Below are positions 56,245 to 64,000 of a stretch of 64,000 bases of DNA, piece by piece. Source of the DNA: CAIWHR01 sp963830485 (GTDB lineage: Bacteria; Pseudomonadota; Gammaproteobacteria; Burkholderiales; Casimicrobiaceae); contig CAWHNE010000006.1 in the NCBI GenBank assembly GCA_963830485.1, positions 1 through 64,000 of the forward strand, written 5' to 3'. Positions within the stretch are counted from its first letter, which is position 1; each line of letters begins with the position of its first letter. Both the position numbers and the translations under genes were made by a program. The notes beneath the pieces were generated by a model. The model was not told the origin of the DNA. It worked only from the letters and a program-made list of their open reading frames with translations, and ran no database searches.

Positions 56245-56841
56245 TTACCCGCCCACGCCCGCCGCACGGCGCCGCGCGAAGCCGAGCCCCGCGAGGGCGA
56301 CGCCCAGGAGCGCGAGCGATGCCGGCTCGGGTGCCAGAAAGCCGCGGATCTCGCCGCCGGGCTTGAAGTCCGAGTGGATGTTGAAGTAGGACCGTCCCGC
56401 CATCATTCCCGCGAAGAAAAACGCCTCCGCACCTGCCGCAGTGCCACCGTGCGCCGCGACGAATGCGGGATTCCAGGTCGCGAGATCCAGCGTGTCGAAA
56501 GTCATGTCGTAGGTGCCACTCGTCACGCCCAGCGGAAATCCGAGAAACGTGGGAACGGCCGTCGCGACCCCGGCGGTGCCGGCTCCCGGCACCGCCGTGC
56601 AGCAATGAATGTGGGATGCCGTCGTGAGCCCGATTAGACCGCTGAACGACACGTGAACGCTCAGCGTATGCGCGATCGGGTCGATGATCACGACCGCGGA
56701 TCCGGTGCCGGGCGAACCGCTGGGCGGGCTCTCGCTCGGCCCATCAAGGACGGCGAGAAACGTAATCGGAGATGCACTCGCGACCGACGCGGCCAAAAGC
56801 CACGCAGTCGTGAGCAGTAGGAGGCTGGCGAGACGCTTCAT
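56245..56841 (-). CDS. CHRD-domain protein with PEP-CTERM sorting signal
   Basis: 198 residues. Signal peptide about 1-23 (LLLLTTAWLLAASVASAS). CHRD domain with LDGPSESPPSGSPGTG, SHIHCCTAVPGAGTAG and YFNIHSDFKPGGEIRGFL. The C-terminus APEPASLALLGVALAGLGFA followed by arginines is a PEP-CTERM anchor, cut and processed by exosortase during exopolysaccharide-linked export. The ATG at 56839-56841 follows GGGAGA. No exosortase is in the window. Confidence 0.9.
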   Translation of the reverse strand: MKRLASLLLLTTAWLLAASVASASPITFLAVLDGPSESPPSGSPGTGSAVVIIDPIAHTLSVHVSFSGLIGLTTASHIHCCTAVPGAGTAGVATAVPTFLGFPLGVTSGTYDMTFDTLDLATWNPAFVAAHGGTAAGAEAFFFAGMMAGRSYFNIHSDFKPGGEIRGFLAPEPASLALLGVALAGLGFARRRAAGVGG

Positions 56842-57032
56842 GGGATTCTCCCGGGAGAAAATCGAAAGGGGCGCATGCGTCATCCCCGGAGCGCTTGCGC
56901 GGAATTATGTCGCAAGCAAAACACGTGTCAGCACCGCCGAGTCCAACCTTATCAGCGACTTGTCGCGTGCGAATACCCGTGTCGCCAAGTCGACCGTAAA
57001 TCCGGGCGACATCGCCGACCCGTCGGCGCCGC

Positions 57033-57806
57033 TCAGATGCCTGCAAACCACTGGTAGCCCCGATCCTCCCAGTAGCCACCCTTGCCCCCGGCGATGTGCG
57101 CGAAGCTCGCCACGAGCTCGACACGCATCACGTACTTCGCGTGCTTGTAGCCAAGCTGGCGCTCGACGCGAAGCCGCAGCGGCGCGCCGTTCTTCAGGGG
57201 CAGCGGCGCGTCGTTCAGCTCCCACGCGAGGATCGTCTGCGGGTGGTAAGCATCGTCGAGGTCGATGCTCTCGTAGTAGAGATCGGTGCCGTCGCGCGCC
57301 ATCGGATCGGCGCAATAGAACACGACGAACCGCGCTTCGGGCCGCGGCCGCACGACGTCGAGCAGCGCGCCAAGCCGCGTGCCCTTCCACTTGCCGATCG
57401 CGCTCCAGCCCTCGACGCAGTCGTGGCGCGTGATCTGCGTGCGCGACGGCAGCGCCTTGAGCTCGTCGAGCGCGAGCTGCAGCGGCCGCTCGACGAGACC
57501 GTCGACCGCGAGCCGGTAGCCCGCGAACCCGCCGGAGAGCAGCGCGCGATACGCGGCGCTGTCGGGCTCGGCGGTGCCGTTGCTGCGGAACGACGGCGAC
57601 AGGTCGGCCGCGGAAAATTCCTGCGCGATCGCCTTGCGCCCCGCGAGCAGGCGCAGAGCCGCGCTGCTGGCCGTCTCGCCGGCGCTCAGAACCTGCGGGA
57701 ACCACTCGCTCGTCGACAACCGCTGGCACGCGGCGAGCGGCAGCGCGCCGAGCGCCGCGAGCGAGCGCGCGAGAAAGCGGCGGCGGGGCGATTCAACGAG
57801 CTTCAT
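57033..57806 (-). CDS. MsrP/YedY-like molybdopterin oxidoreductase subunit
   Basis: 257 residues. Tat-type start SPRRRFLARSLAALGALPLA with a lipobox-like ACQ, so probably exported folded. Molybdopterin site: TRHDCVEGWSAIGKWKGTRL with the Mo-ligand Cys, and YCADPMARDGTDLYYESID. Sulfite-oxidase-fold proteins of this kind act on sulfoxides or similar compounds in the periplasm. It overlaps the cytochrome b gene upstream by 14 bases, forming a two-subunit unit. Confidence 0.87.
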   Translation of the reverse strand: MKLVESPRRRFLARSLAALGALPLAACQRLSTSEWFPQVLSAGETASSAALRLLAGRKAIAQEFSAADLSPSFRSNGTAEPDSAAYRALLSGGFAGYRLAVDGLVERPLQLALDELKALPSRTQITRHDCVEGWSAIGKWKGTRLGALLDVVRPRPEARFVVFYCADPMARDGTDLYYESIDLDDAYHPQTILAWELNDAPLPLKNGAPLRLRVERQLGYKHAKYVMRVELVASFAHIAGGKGGYWEDRGYQWFAGI

Positions 57807-58647
57807 GCGAGGGCTCCGGTGGTACGCGGTAGCGCCCGGTGATCATCGAGCGCAAGTGGTTCCACAGCCCGCTGACGATCGCCTCGAAGAGGTGGATCGC
57901 CACGAAGGCGACCAGGAGCCAGGCGCCAATGAAATGGAGCGTCCGCGCCGATTGGCGGCCGCCGACGAGATCGACCCAGCCCGGCCAGATCGCATCTGCC
58001 CACGGCGACATCGCGAGGCCCATCACGATCACGAGCGGGACCACGACAAGGATGATCGCGAGGTAGGCGAGCTTCTGCAGCACGTTGTACCGCTTCGCCG
58101 CCTCGCCGGTCGGATGCCGGAAGCGCAGGTGGTCGCGGATCGACTGCGGGATCGAGCGGATCTCGGCGCGATTCGGCGCGAGGTCGCGCGCCAGGTGGCG
58201 GCTGCCGATCGACCACGCGAGGTACGCGAGCCCGTTCAGCACGAGGATCCACGCGAAGAAGAAATGCCACGACCGGGCCATCGACAGCCAGCGATAGTCG
58301 GGGATCGTTGCCCACCACGGAAACGCGCGCGGAGCGATCCCGCCGTCGCGGTCGTTCGACGCGCCGAGCACGCCTGTGGTGTCGAATTCGACGCCGAGAA
58401 CACGGGTAATGCCCTGGACGCTTCCGTCCGGCTTCATCCGCGCCCCGATCTCGAGCACCGGTCCCCGCCCGGTGTACGACGACTTGCCCCAGTAGAGCGC
58501 CGAATGCGCGTCGAAGATGTTGAGCCCGCTCATCAGCAGGATCGTGAGCGCGGCGACGTTGACCCAGTGCATCACGCGCACGGGCAGCGTGTGACGGTAG
58601 TAGAGCTCGCCGCCGGCGGCACGGGGGGCTGGAGCAGTAGTGGGCAT
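57793..58647 (-). CDS. cytochrome b561/b6-type membrane subunit
   Basis: 284 residues with four main membrane helices: MHWVNVAALTILLMSGLNIF, SWHFFFAWILVLNGLAYLAW, KLAYLAIILVVVPLVIVMGL and LHFIGAWLLVAFVAIHLFEA. His residues at the helix ends can bind two b haems. It would pass electrons from the quinone pool to the molybdoenzyme it overlaps. The ATG at 58645-58647 is preferred over longer options. Confidence 0.88.
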   Translation of the reverse strand: MPTTAPAPRAAGGELYYRHTLPVRVMHWVNVAALTILLMSGLNIFDAHSALYWGKSSYTGRGPVLEIGARMKPDGSVQGITRVLGVEFDTTGVLGASNDRDGGIAPRAFPWWATIPDYRWLSMARSWHFFFAWILVLNGLAYLAWSIGSRHLARDLAPNRAEIRSIPQSIRDHLRFRHPTGEAAKRYNVLQKLAYLAIILVVVPLVIVMGLAMSPWADAIWPGWVDLVGGRQSARTLHFIGAWLLVAFVAIHLFEAIVSGLWNHLRSMITGRYRVPPEPSHEAR

Positions 58648-58708
58648 GAGGCTTAAGACCGCGCTCGGCTCGAATGGGTCGCGCACCGGCGCTCGAGCTT
58701 ACAGTCGT

Positions 58709-59932
58709 TTACGATGGCCTCGGGGCGCCGGGCAGCGCCGCCGCCCGACGTCCGTACCGGAGGAACCCGATCCAGGCGATGGCGGTGAACGCCGCGCCCG
58801 CATAGAACGTGAACGCCGGGCCAAGCGCATCCCACAGCCACCCGGCCAGCGCGCTCGCGGCGAGCAGCGCGACGCCACAGACGAGGTTGAACACGCCGAA
58901 CGCGGTCCCGCGCAAGTCGGCGGGGGCCGCCGCCGCGACGAGCGCCGCAAGCAGCCCCTGCGTCAGTCCCATGTGCAATCCCCACAGCGCCGCGCCGGCG
59001 AGCACGACGCTCGCGCTCGTCGCGCTCGCGAGCACGAGATCGGCCGCGAACAGCGCCATGAGCCCGGCCGACAGGAGCCGCGGTCCGTGCCCGCGGTCGG
59101 CGGCGGCGCCGGCGGGATACGCCGAGACCGCGTAGACGACCGACATCGCGACCATCACCCAGGGCGCCGCACCGAGCGCCAGCCCGACGTCGCGGGCCCG
59201 CAGCACGAGGAACGCCTCCGAGAAACGGGCGAGCGTCAGCACCGCCGCGATCGTGACGACGATCGCGTACGTGCGACCGAGCCGCTTCGCATCGGCGAGC
59301 CGTAGTCGGCGGCCGTTGTCCCCGGTATCGGTGCTCGCGCGATCGGGCTCGTCGACGCCCGCGACCAGAAGGGCCACCGCAACGAACGCCGGCACGACCG
59401 CGACCCAGAACACGGCCTTGAATTCGCCCGCGAACGCCGCCATCGCCGCGATGGCAAGCAAGGGGCCCCCGACCGCGCCGACGGTGTCGAGCGCCTGGCG
59501 CAGCCCGAAGCTCGCGCCGCGAACCGCGTCGGGTGTGAGGTCGGCGATCAGCGCATCGCGTGGCGCGCCGCGAATGCCCTTGCCGACGCGATCGGCGAAG
59601 CGCGCCGCGACGATCCAGCCAAGCGTCGGCGCGAGCGGGAACGCGAGCTTCGTGATGGCGGCGAGCCCGTAGCCCAGCACGACCAGCGGCTTCCTTCGCC
59701 GGAACAGGTCCGACAGCACGCCCGAGAATACCTTGACGATCAGCGCGGTCGCCTCGGCGATGCCCTCGATGATGCCGATCGCGAACGTGCTGGCGCCGAG
59801 CCCGACGGCGAGGTACAGCGGCAAGAGGGAATGGATGAGCTCCGACGAGACATCCATGCACAGGCTGACCGCGCCCAGCACCCAGATGCTGCGGGGAATC
59901 GCGGCCAGGCCGCGCGTCGCCTGTCTCGTCAT
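58709..59932 (-). CDS. MFS transporter
   Basis: 407 residues, twelve membrane helices. MFS motif A-like loop: VLSDLFRRRKPLVVLGYGLA and ADRVGKGIRGAPRDALIADL. The sequence LCMDVSSELIHSLLPLYLAV at the start is typical of a branch annotated as MFS transporters of unknown substrate. It is 30 bases downstream of the M14 peptidase gene in the same direction, so the two are probably co-transcribed. Confidence 0.88.
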   Translation of the reverse strand: MTRQATRGLAAIPRSIWVLGAVSLCMDVSSELIHSLLPLYLAVGLGASTFAIGIIEGIAEATALIVKVFSGVLSDLFRRRKPLVVLGYGLAAITKLAFPLAPTLGWIVAARFADRVGKGIRGAPRDALIADLTPDAVRGASFGLRQALDTVGAVGGPLLAIAAMAAFAGEFKAVFWVAVVPAFVAVALLVAGVDEPDRASTDTGDNGRRLRLADAKRLGRTYAIVVTIAAVLTLARFSEAFLVLRARDVGLALGAAPWVMVAMSVVYAVSAYPAGAAADRGHGPRLLSAGLMALFAADLVLASATSASVVLAGAALWGLHMGLTQGLLAALVAAAAPADLRGTAFGVFNLVCGVALLAASALAGWLWDALGPAFTFYAGAAFTAIAWIGFLRYGRRAAALPGAPRPS

Positions 59933-59962
59933 CGGTGCGACGTCGACCCGATGCCGCAATCG

Positions 59963-61649
59963 TCAGCCGAGCGTCACGCTCGCGCGCACAACGCCGGCCT
60001 TCTCGTGCCGCGCCACCACCTCGACCCGCTCGCCCCGCTTCGCCCGCACGACCCATTCGACCTTGAGGCGATCGTCGGTGATGTTGTAGTCGGGCCAGAA
60101 CGAGACCCCCGTGTGCTTGTACGCCTTGCCTTCGAGCTGGCCCAGAAGCTCGCGCCGCTTGCCGTGCAAGAGCTTCGCAGCCGCGGGCAGCGCGATCTCC
60201 GCGACGACGCCGCGCACGACCTTGCGCTCGAGCGCGCGCTTCGACACATAGCTCGGCAGCCAGCCCGTGTTCTGGACGACGAGCCGCACGCGGAAGCTGT
60301 CATCGCCGAGCGCGTCGCACTCGGCCGCGACCAACTCCATCTTCGGCGAGGTCAGCGCCTGCCACAGCATCCATTTCGGGAAGCGAGCGAGCTCGCGTTC
60401 GAGGAGCTGCGGCGGCGGGTTCGAGAACGCGTGGAAGCGGTTCCAGCCGCCGAGCTCGATCTTGCCGAGCTGCGGGTGGTCGAACGGCTTCCACGCGACG
60501 TGCGCAACGCCGCCGAGCTTGTCGCGGTTCCATTGGTAGAGCTTGAGATCGTCGTCGATCGGATGGTCGCGGAACCAGTCGATGTAGTCGTACTTCTCGA
60601 TGCCGGCCTCGCGCATCGGGCTCCAGATCTCGACCACCCACGTGTACATCCCGAGGTGCTCATAGAACCAGTCGAAGGTGCCGGCGATCACCGACTTCGG
60701 GTGATAGCGGAACTCGTGATAGACCGAGATCGCCGGGTAGCCCGTGAGCTCGTGGCCTTTCTTGCCGGTCTTCTTGTAGAACCACAGGTCCTCGGCGTGC
60801 ATCTCGTCGTCGGGCGAGTGCTCGAACGGACGCAGCAGCACGCCGCTCCACGTGTGGAACGACGTCGCCCCCGTGATGTTGGGATGGCTCGTGATGAAGC
60901 CGACGATCGCGCGCACCTCGGGCTCCGACGCCGGGTACGGACCGGCACCCAGCTGCTCGAATTCCTGCCGCCAGCTCGCCGGAAAGTTGCGGTTGAGGTC
61001 GAGGCCCTGCTTCGCCTTCTTCATCCGCAGCGTGTAGCCGTCCCAGTCCTCGACCGTGCCTTCGGGCAGGATCCGGTAGTACGTGCCGCCCGTCTCGATC
61101 GGATCGCGGCGGATCATCAGCCCCGGCTGCTGCGGATGGTCCTTCCAGAGGCCATTGGGATCGCGCATGCGCATCTGGAGGATGCGCCCGTCCCCGTCGA
61201 TGTCCTCGACGGTGAGGCCCTCGATCTCCTCCTCGTCGTACGGGTAGGGCCGCGTGCGACGAGCGGATCCACTTCGGCTTGTCGGCGAGCGCCCATTCGG
61301 CGCCGTCCGGATTGATGCGCGGGCAGAGGTAGAACGCGCGCGTGTCGAGCGCGCGCGTCACCTCGGGATCCTTGCCGTACTGCGTGACGAGCGTGTGCAG
61401 GAAGTAGAGAGTGGCGGCCGACGCCGCGACCTCGGTCGCATGGATGTTGCCGTCGACCCAGAACGCCGGCTTGTCGGTGGCGGGGCCGGTGGCGGTGTTG
61501 GTCACCGTGACGACCCAGATGTCGCGACCTTCGTAGCTTTTCCCGATCGATTCGAGCGCGACGAACCGCGGATGGTCGGCGACGAACGCATGGAGAAGCG
61601 CCGTGAGCTCGGCGTAGCGGTAGAAGCGGTCGAAGGCGATCGTGGGCAT
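59963..61649 (-). pseudogene. M14-family zinc carboxypeptidase, frameshifted
   Basis: About 560 residues if repaired. Starts MPTIAFDRFYRYAELTALLH. The N-terminal part has the zinc ligands in WVDGNIHATEVAAS and CPRINPDGAEW. Near 61258 an extra C in TCGTCGCACGCGG shifts the frame after KWIRSS; PYPYDEEEIEGLTVEDIDGD resumes in the next frame with DLNRNFPASW, ATSFHTWSGV (third zinc His) and catalytic Glu in TWVVEIWSP. A 120-residue C-terminal beta domain follows. No signal peptide is obvious. Confidence 0.8.
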
Positions 61650-61787
61650 TGCAGCTTTCGGAGGTCGGCGGGACGGACGGCGCGGGAAGGCCGGCATCTT
61701 ACCGTGTCGCGTTCCAGGAGCGCCGGGATTTCCCGCAAGCCATTGATATGGTGGGACGAAATCATGATCTGGCCCCGCGCCACCAGA

Positions 61788-61807
61788 TACCGTATATTTA
61801 TACGGTT
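61788..61807. promoter_or_regulatory. LexA-type operator of dnaE2
   Basis: TACCGTATATTTATACGGTT carries a perfect 18-base palindrome (ACCGTATA-TT-TATACGGT) 14 bases before the dnaE2 start. It matches the lexA operator at 48875-48894 in 16 of 20 positions. No other copy was noticed in the window. Confidence 0.8.
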
Positions 61808-61820
61808 ACCCTGCTCCGCC

Positions 61821-64000
61821 ATGCTTCCCGCCTACGCCGAGCTGCACTGCCTGTCGAACTTCTCGTTCCTGCGCGGCGCGTCGCATCCCGAGGAATTGGT
61901 CGAGCGCGCGCAGGCGCTGGGGTACGCGGCGCTCGCGATCACCGACGAATGCTCGGTCGCCGGTGCGGCGCGCGCGCATTTCGCGGCGAAGAACGCGGGC
62001 CTGGCGCTCGTAATCGGCAGCGAGTTCACGCTCACCGACGGCATGAAGCTCGTGCTGCTCGCGACCGACCGCGCGAGCTATGGCAACCTCGCGCAGCTCA
62101 TCACGCGCGGACGACGGCAGGCGAAGAAAGGCACCTACGCGCTCGCGCGCGACGACGTCCCGCCCCTCGCCGGCGGCCTGCTTGCGCTGTGGGTGCCGCC
62201 GGGCGACGGGCGCCGGCGGGAAGGCGTCGACATCGATGCGCCCGCGATGGCGCGTTGGGTCGCCACGACGTTTCCGGATCGGGCGTGGATCGCCGTCGAG
62301 CTCTTCGCGCGCGCAGGCGACCGGGCGCGGCTCGCGCGCTGCGCGCGAGCTTTCGCGGGCGAGCGGACTGCCGCAGGTCGCCGCCGGCGACGTCCACATG
62401 CACGCCCGCGCGCGGCGTGCGCTGCAGGACACGGTGACCGCGATCCGGATCAAGAAGCCGATCGCCGATTGCGGCCTCGCACTCTTCCCCAACGGCGAGC
62501 GGCACCTGCGCTCGCGCGCGCGGCTAGCGACGATCTATCCGTCGGCGCTGCTCGCGGAGAGCGTCGCGATCGCGCGACGCTGCCGCTTTTCGCTCGACGA
62601 GCTGCGCTACGAGTACCCCGAGGAGATCGTGCCGCCGGGCGCGACGCCGGCGTCGCACCTGCGCGCGCTGACTGAAGCGGGGCTCGGTCGCCGCTATCCC
62701 CACGGCGTTCCAGCGGACGTCCGCGAGCTGGTCGAGCACGAGCTCGCGCTGATCGCGGAGCTCCGCTACGAGCCCTACTTCCTCACCGTCCACGACATCG
62801 TCGCGTTCGCGCGCGCGCAGAAGATTCTCTGCCAGGGCCGTGGCTCGGCGGCGAATTCGGCGGTCTGCTACGCGCTCGGCATCACCGAGGTCGATCCGTC
62901 GCGGATGAGCATGCTATTCGAGCGCTTCATCAGCCGCGAGCGCAACGAGCCGCCCGACATCGACGTCGACTTCGAGCACCAGCGGCGCGAGGAGGTGATG
63001 CAGTACGTCTACACGAAGTACGGCCGCGACCGCGCGGCGCTGGCGGCGACGCTCATCACCTACCGGCCGCGCAGCGCCGTGCGCGACGTCGGGAAGGCGC
63101 TCGGGCTCGACCTCGCGCAGGTCGACAGGCTCGCGTCGGTGTTCGCGTGGTGGGATGGCCGCGAGGTTGCCGCGCAGCGCATCCGTGAGGCGGGATTCGC
63201 CGCCGACAATCCCGTGATCGAGCGCCTCGTCGCGCTGACCGACGAGCTGATGGGCTTTCCCCGCCACCTGTCGCAACACGTCGGCGGCTTCGTGATCGCG
63301 CGCGACCTGCTCGAGCGGATGGTGCCGGTCGAGAACGCGGCGATGCCGGACCGCACGGTGATCCAGTGGGACAAGGACGACCTCGACGCGCTCGGCCTGC
63401 TCAAGGTCGACTGCTTGGCACTCGGGATGCTCTCGGCGATCCGCCGCTGCCTCGAGATGATCTCGCGCGGGCGCGATGCGCCGCTGACGATGCAGGACAT
63501 TCCCGCCGAGGACCCCGAGGTCTACGCGATGTGCCAGCGCGCCGACACGATCGGCGTGTTCCAGATCGAATCGCGCGCGCAGCAGTCGATGCTGCCGCGG
63601 CTGCGGCCCGCCTGCTTCTACGATCTCGTGATCGAGGTCGCGATCGTGCGCCCCGGCCCGATCCAGGGCGGGATGGTGCATCCGTACCTCAAGCGGCGGC
63701 AGGGCAAGGAGCCCGTCACGTACCCGAGCGACGCGGTGAAGAGCGTGCTCGAGCGCACGCTCGGCGTGCCGATCTTCCAGGAGCAGGTGATGCAGCTCGC
63801 GATCGTCGCGGCAGGCTTTTCACCGGGCGAGGCGGACCATCTGCGGCGCTCGATGGCGGCGTGGCGCAGGAAGGGCGGGCTCGAGAAATTCGAGCAGCGG
63901 TTGATCGACGGCATGGGCGTACGCGGCTACAGCGAGACCTTCGCGCGGCAGATCTACCAGCAGATCCTGGGCTTCGGCGAGTACGGCTTCCCCGAATCGC
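61821..64000 (+). pseudogene. dnaE2: error-prone DNA polymerase DnaE2, frameshifted, runs off the edge
   Basis: ATG 61821 opens MLPAYAELHCLSNFSFLRGA, the PHP-domain start of DnaE2. The frame breaks at about 62345: LARCARAF should continue as RELSRASGLPQVAAGDVHMH, which is in the next frame. One CG unit appears lost from the run TGCGCGCGAG, a two-base contraction. After it the frame is open to the window end, with RGSAANSAVCYALGITEVD, the catalytic PDIDVDFEH, HVGGFVIARDLLERMVPVEN and QEQVMQLAIVAAGF. The C-terminus is beyond 64000. It is LexA-controlled and belongs with imuA/imuB. Confidence 0.88.

Overview
The window is 64 kb of GC-rich DNA with short intergenic gaps. Its gene content fits a betaproteobacterium, probably Burkholderiales-like: uvrB beside an aromatic aminotransferase, a polyhydroxyalkanoate phasin, a PEP-CTERM protein, a DUF6494 protein, a lexA/imuA/imuB/dnaE2 mutagenesis set, TAXI and NMT1-type solute receptors, and a REP-associated transposase. 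There is no rRNA, CRISPR array or intact prophage. There are three tRNAs (Gly-GCC, Cys-GCA, Leu-UAA). No similarity search could be run, so family names rest on recognised motifs.

Layout. 0.4-9.8 kb: an array of secreted right-handed beta-helix genes on the + strand. Copies 1 and 4 are intact, copy 3 is decayed by frameshifts, and copy 2 survives only as a 3' fragment beside an IS1182-like element. The array meets uvrB tail to tail, and two extra partial copies of the uvrB 3' end lie among the beta-helix genes, the signature of tandem duplication with a breakpoint inside uvrB. 9.8-14.2 kb: a RAYT transposase between REP palindromes, an ABC exporter, an aromatic aminotransferase and tRNA-Gly/tRNA-Cys. 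14.2-16.9 kb: a frameshifted unknown gene and two phage-tube (gp19) proteins with no other tail genes. 16.9-25.4 kb: a LivK-type receptor, a degenerate-GGDEF/FNR fusion, a second Crp/Fnr protein, a receiver-PAS-PAS-GGDEF protein, and a citryl-CoA-lyase-like gene with an IclR regulator. 25.4-31 kb: a TAXI receptor and three glycosyltransferases, two frameshifted. 31-38.9 kb: two NMT1/SsuA-type ABC uptake operons, a lone receptor and a MarR regulator, ending at tRNA-Leu. 39-48.8 kb: two more beta-helix genes, another receptor, a glycosyltransferase, a CHRD protein, a phasin, an alcohol dehydrogenase and several very small membrane proteins. 48.8-64 kb: an SOS region with lexA, an HhH/TfoX-C fusion, cupin, GST, VOC, imuA, a DinB-fold protein, imuB and (7 kb later) dnaE2. 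Between imuB and dnaE2 lie another beta-helix gene, a CHRD/PEP-CTERM protein, an MsrP-like molybdoenzyme with its cytochrome b, an MFS transporter and an M14 peptidase.

How it fits together. lexA and dnaE2 share an unusual palindromic operator (TACCGnATATnnATACGGT), and the LexA recognition helix is altered at the usual base-contacting residues. imuB is put out of frame by a REP element and dnaE2 by a two-base contraction, so the mutagenesis cassette looks broken as sequenced. At least six other genes carry single-base indels. Either this locus is decaying or the assembly has residual indel errors; raw reads would decide. The beta-helix family, seven members or remnants in one window, is the most striking lineage-specific content.
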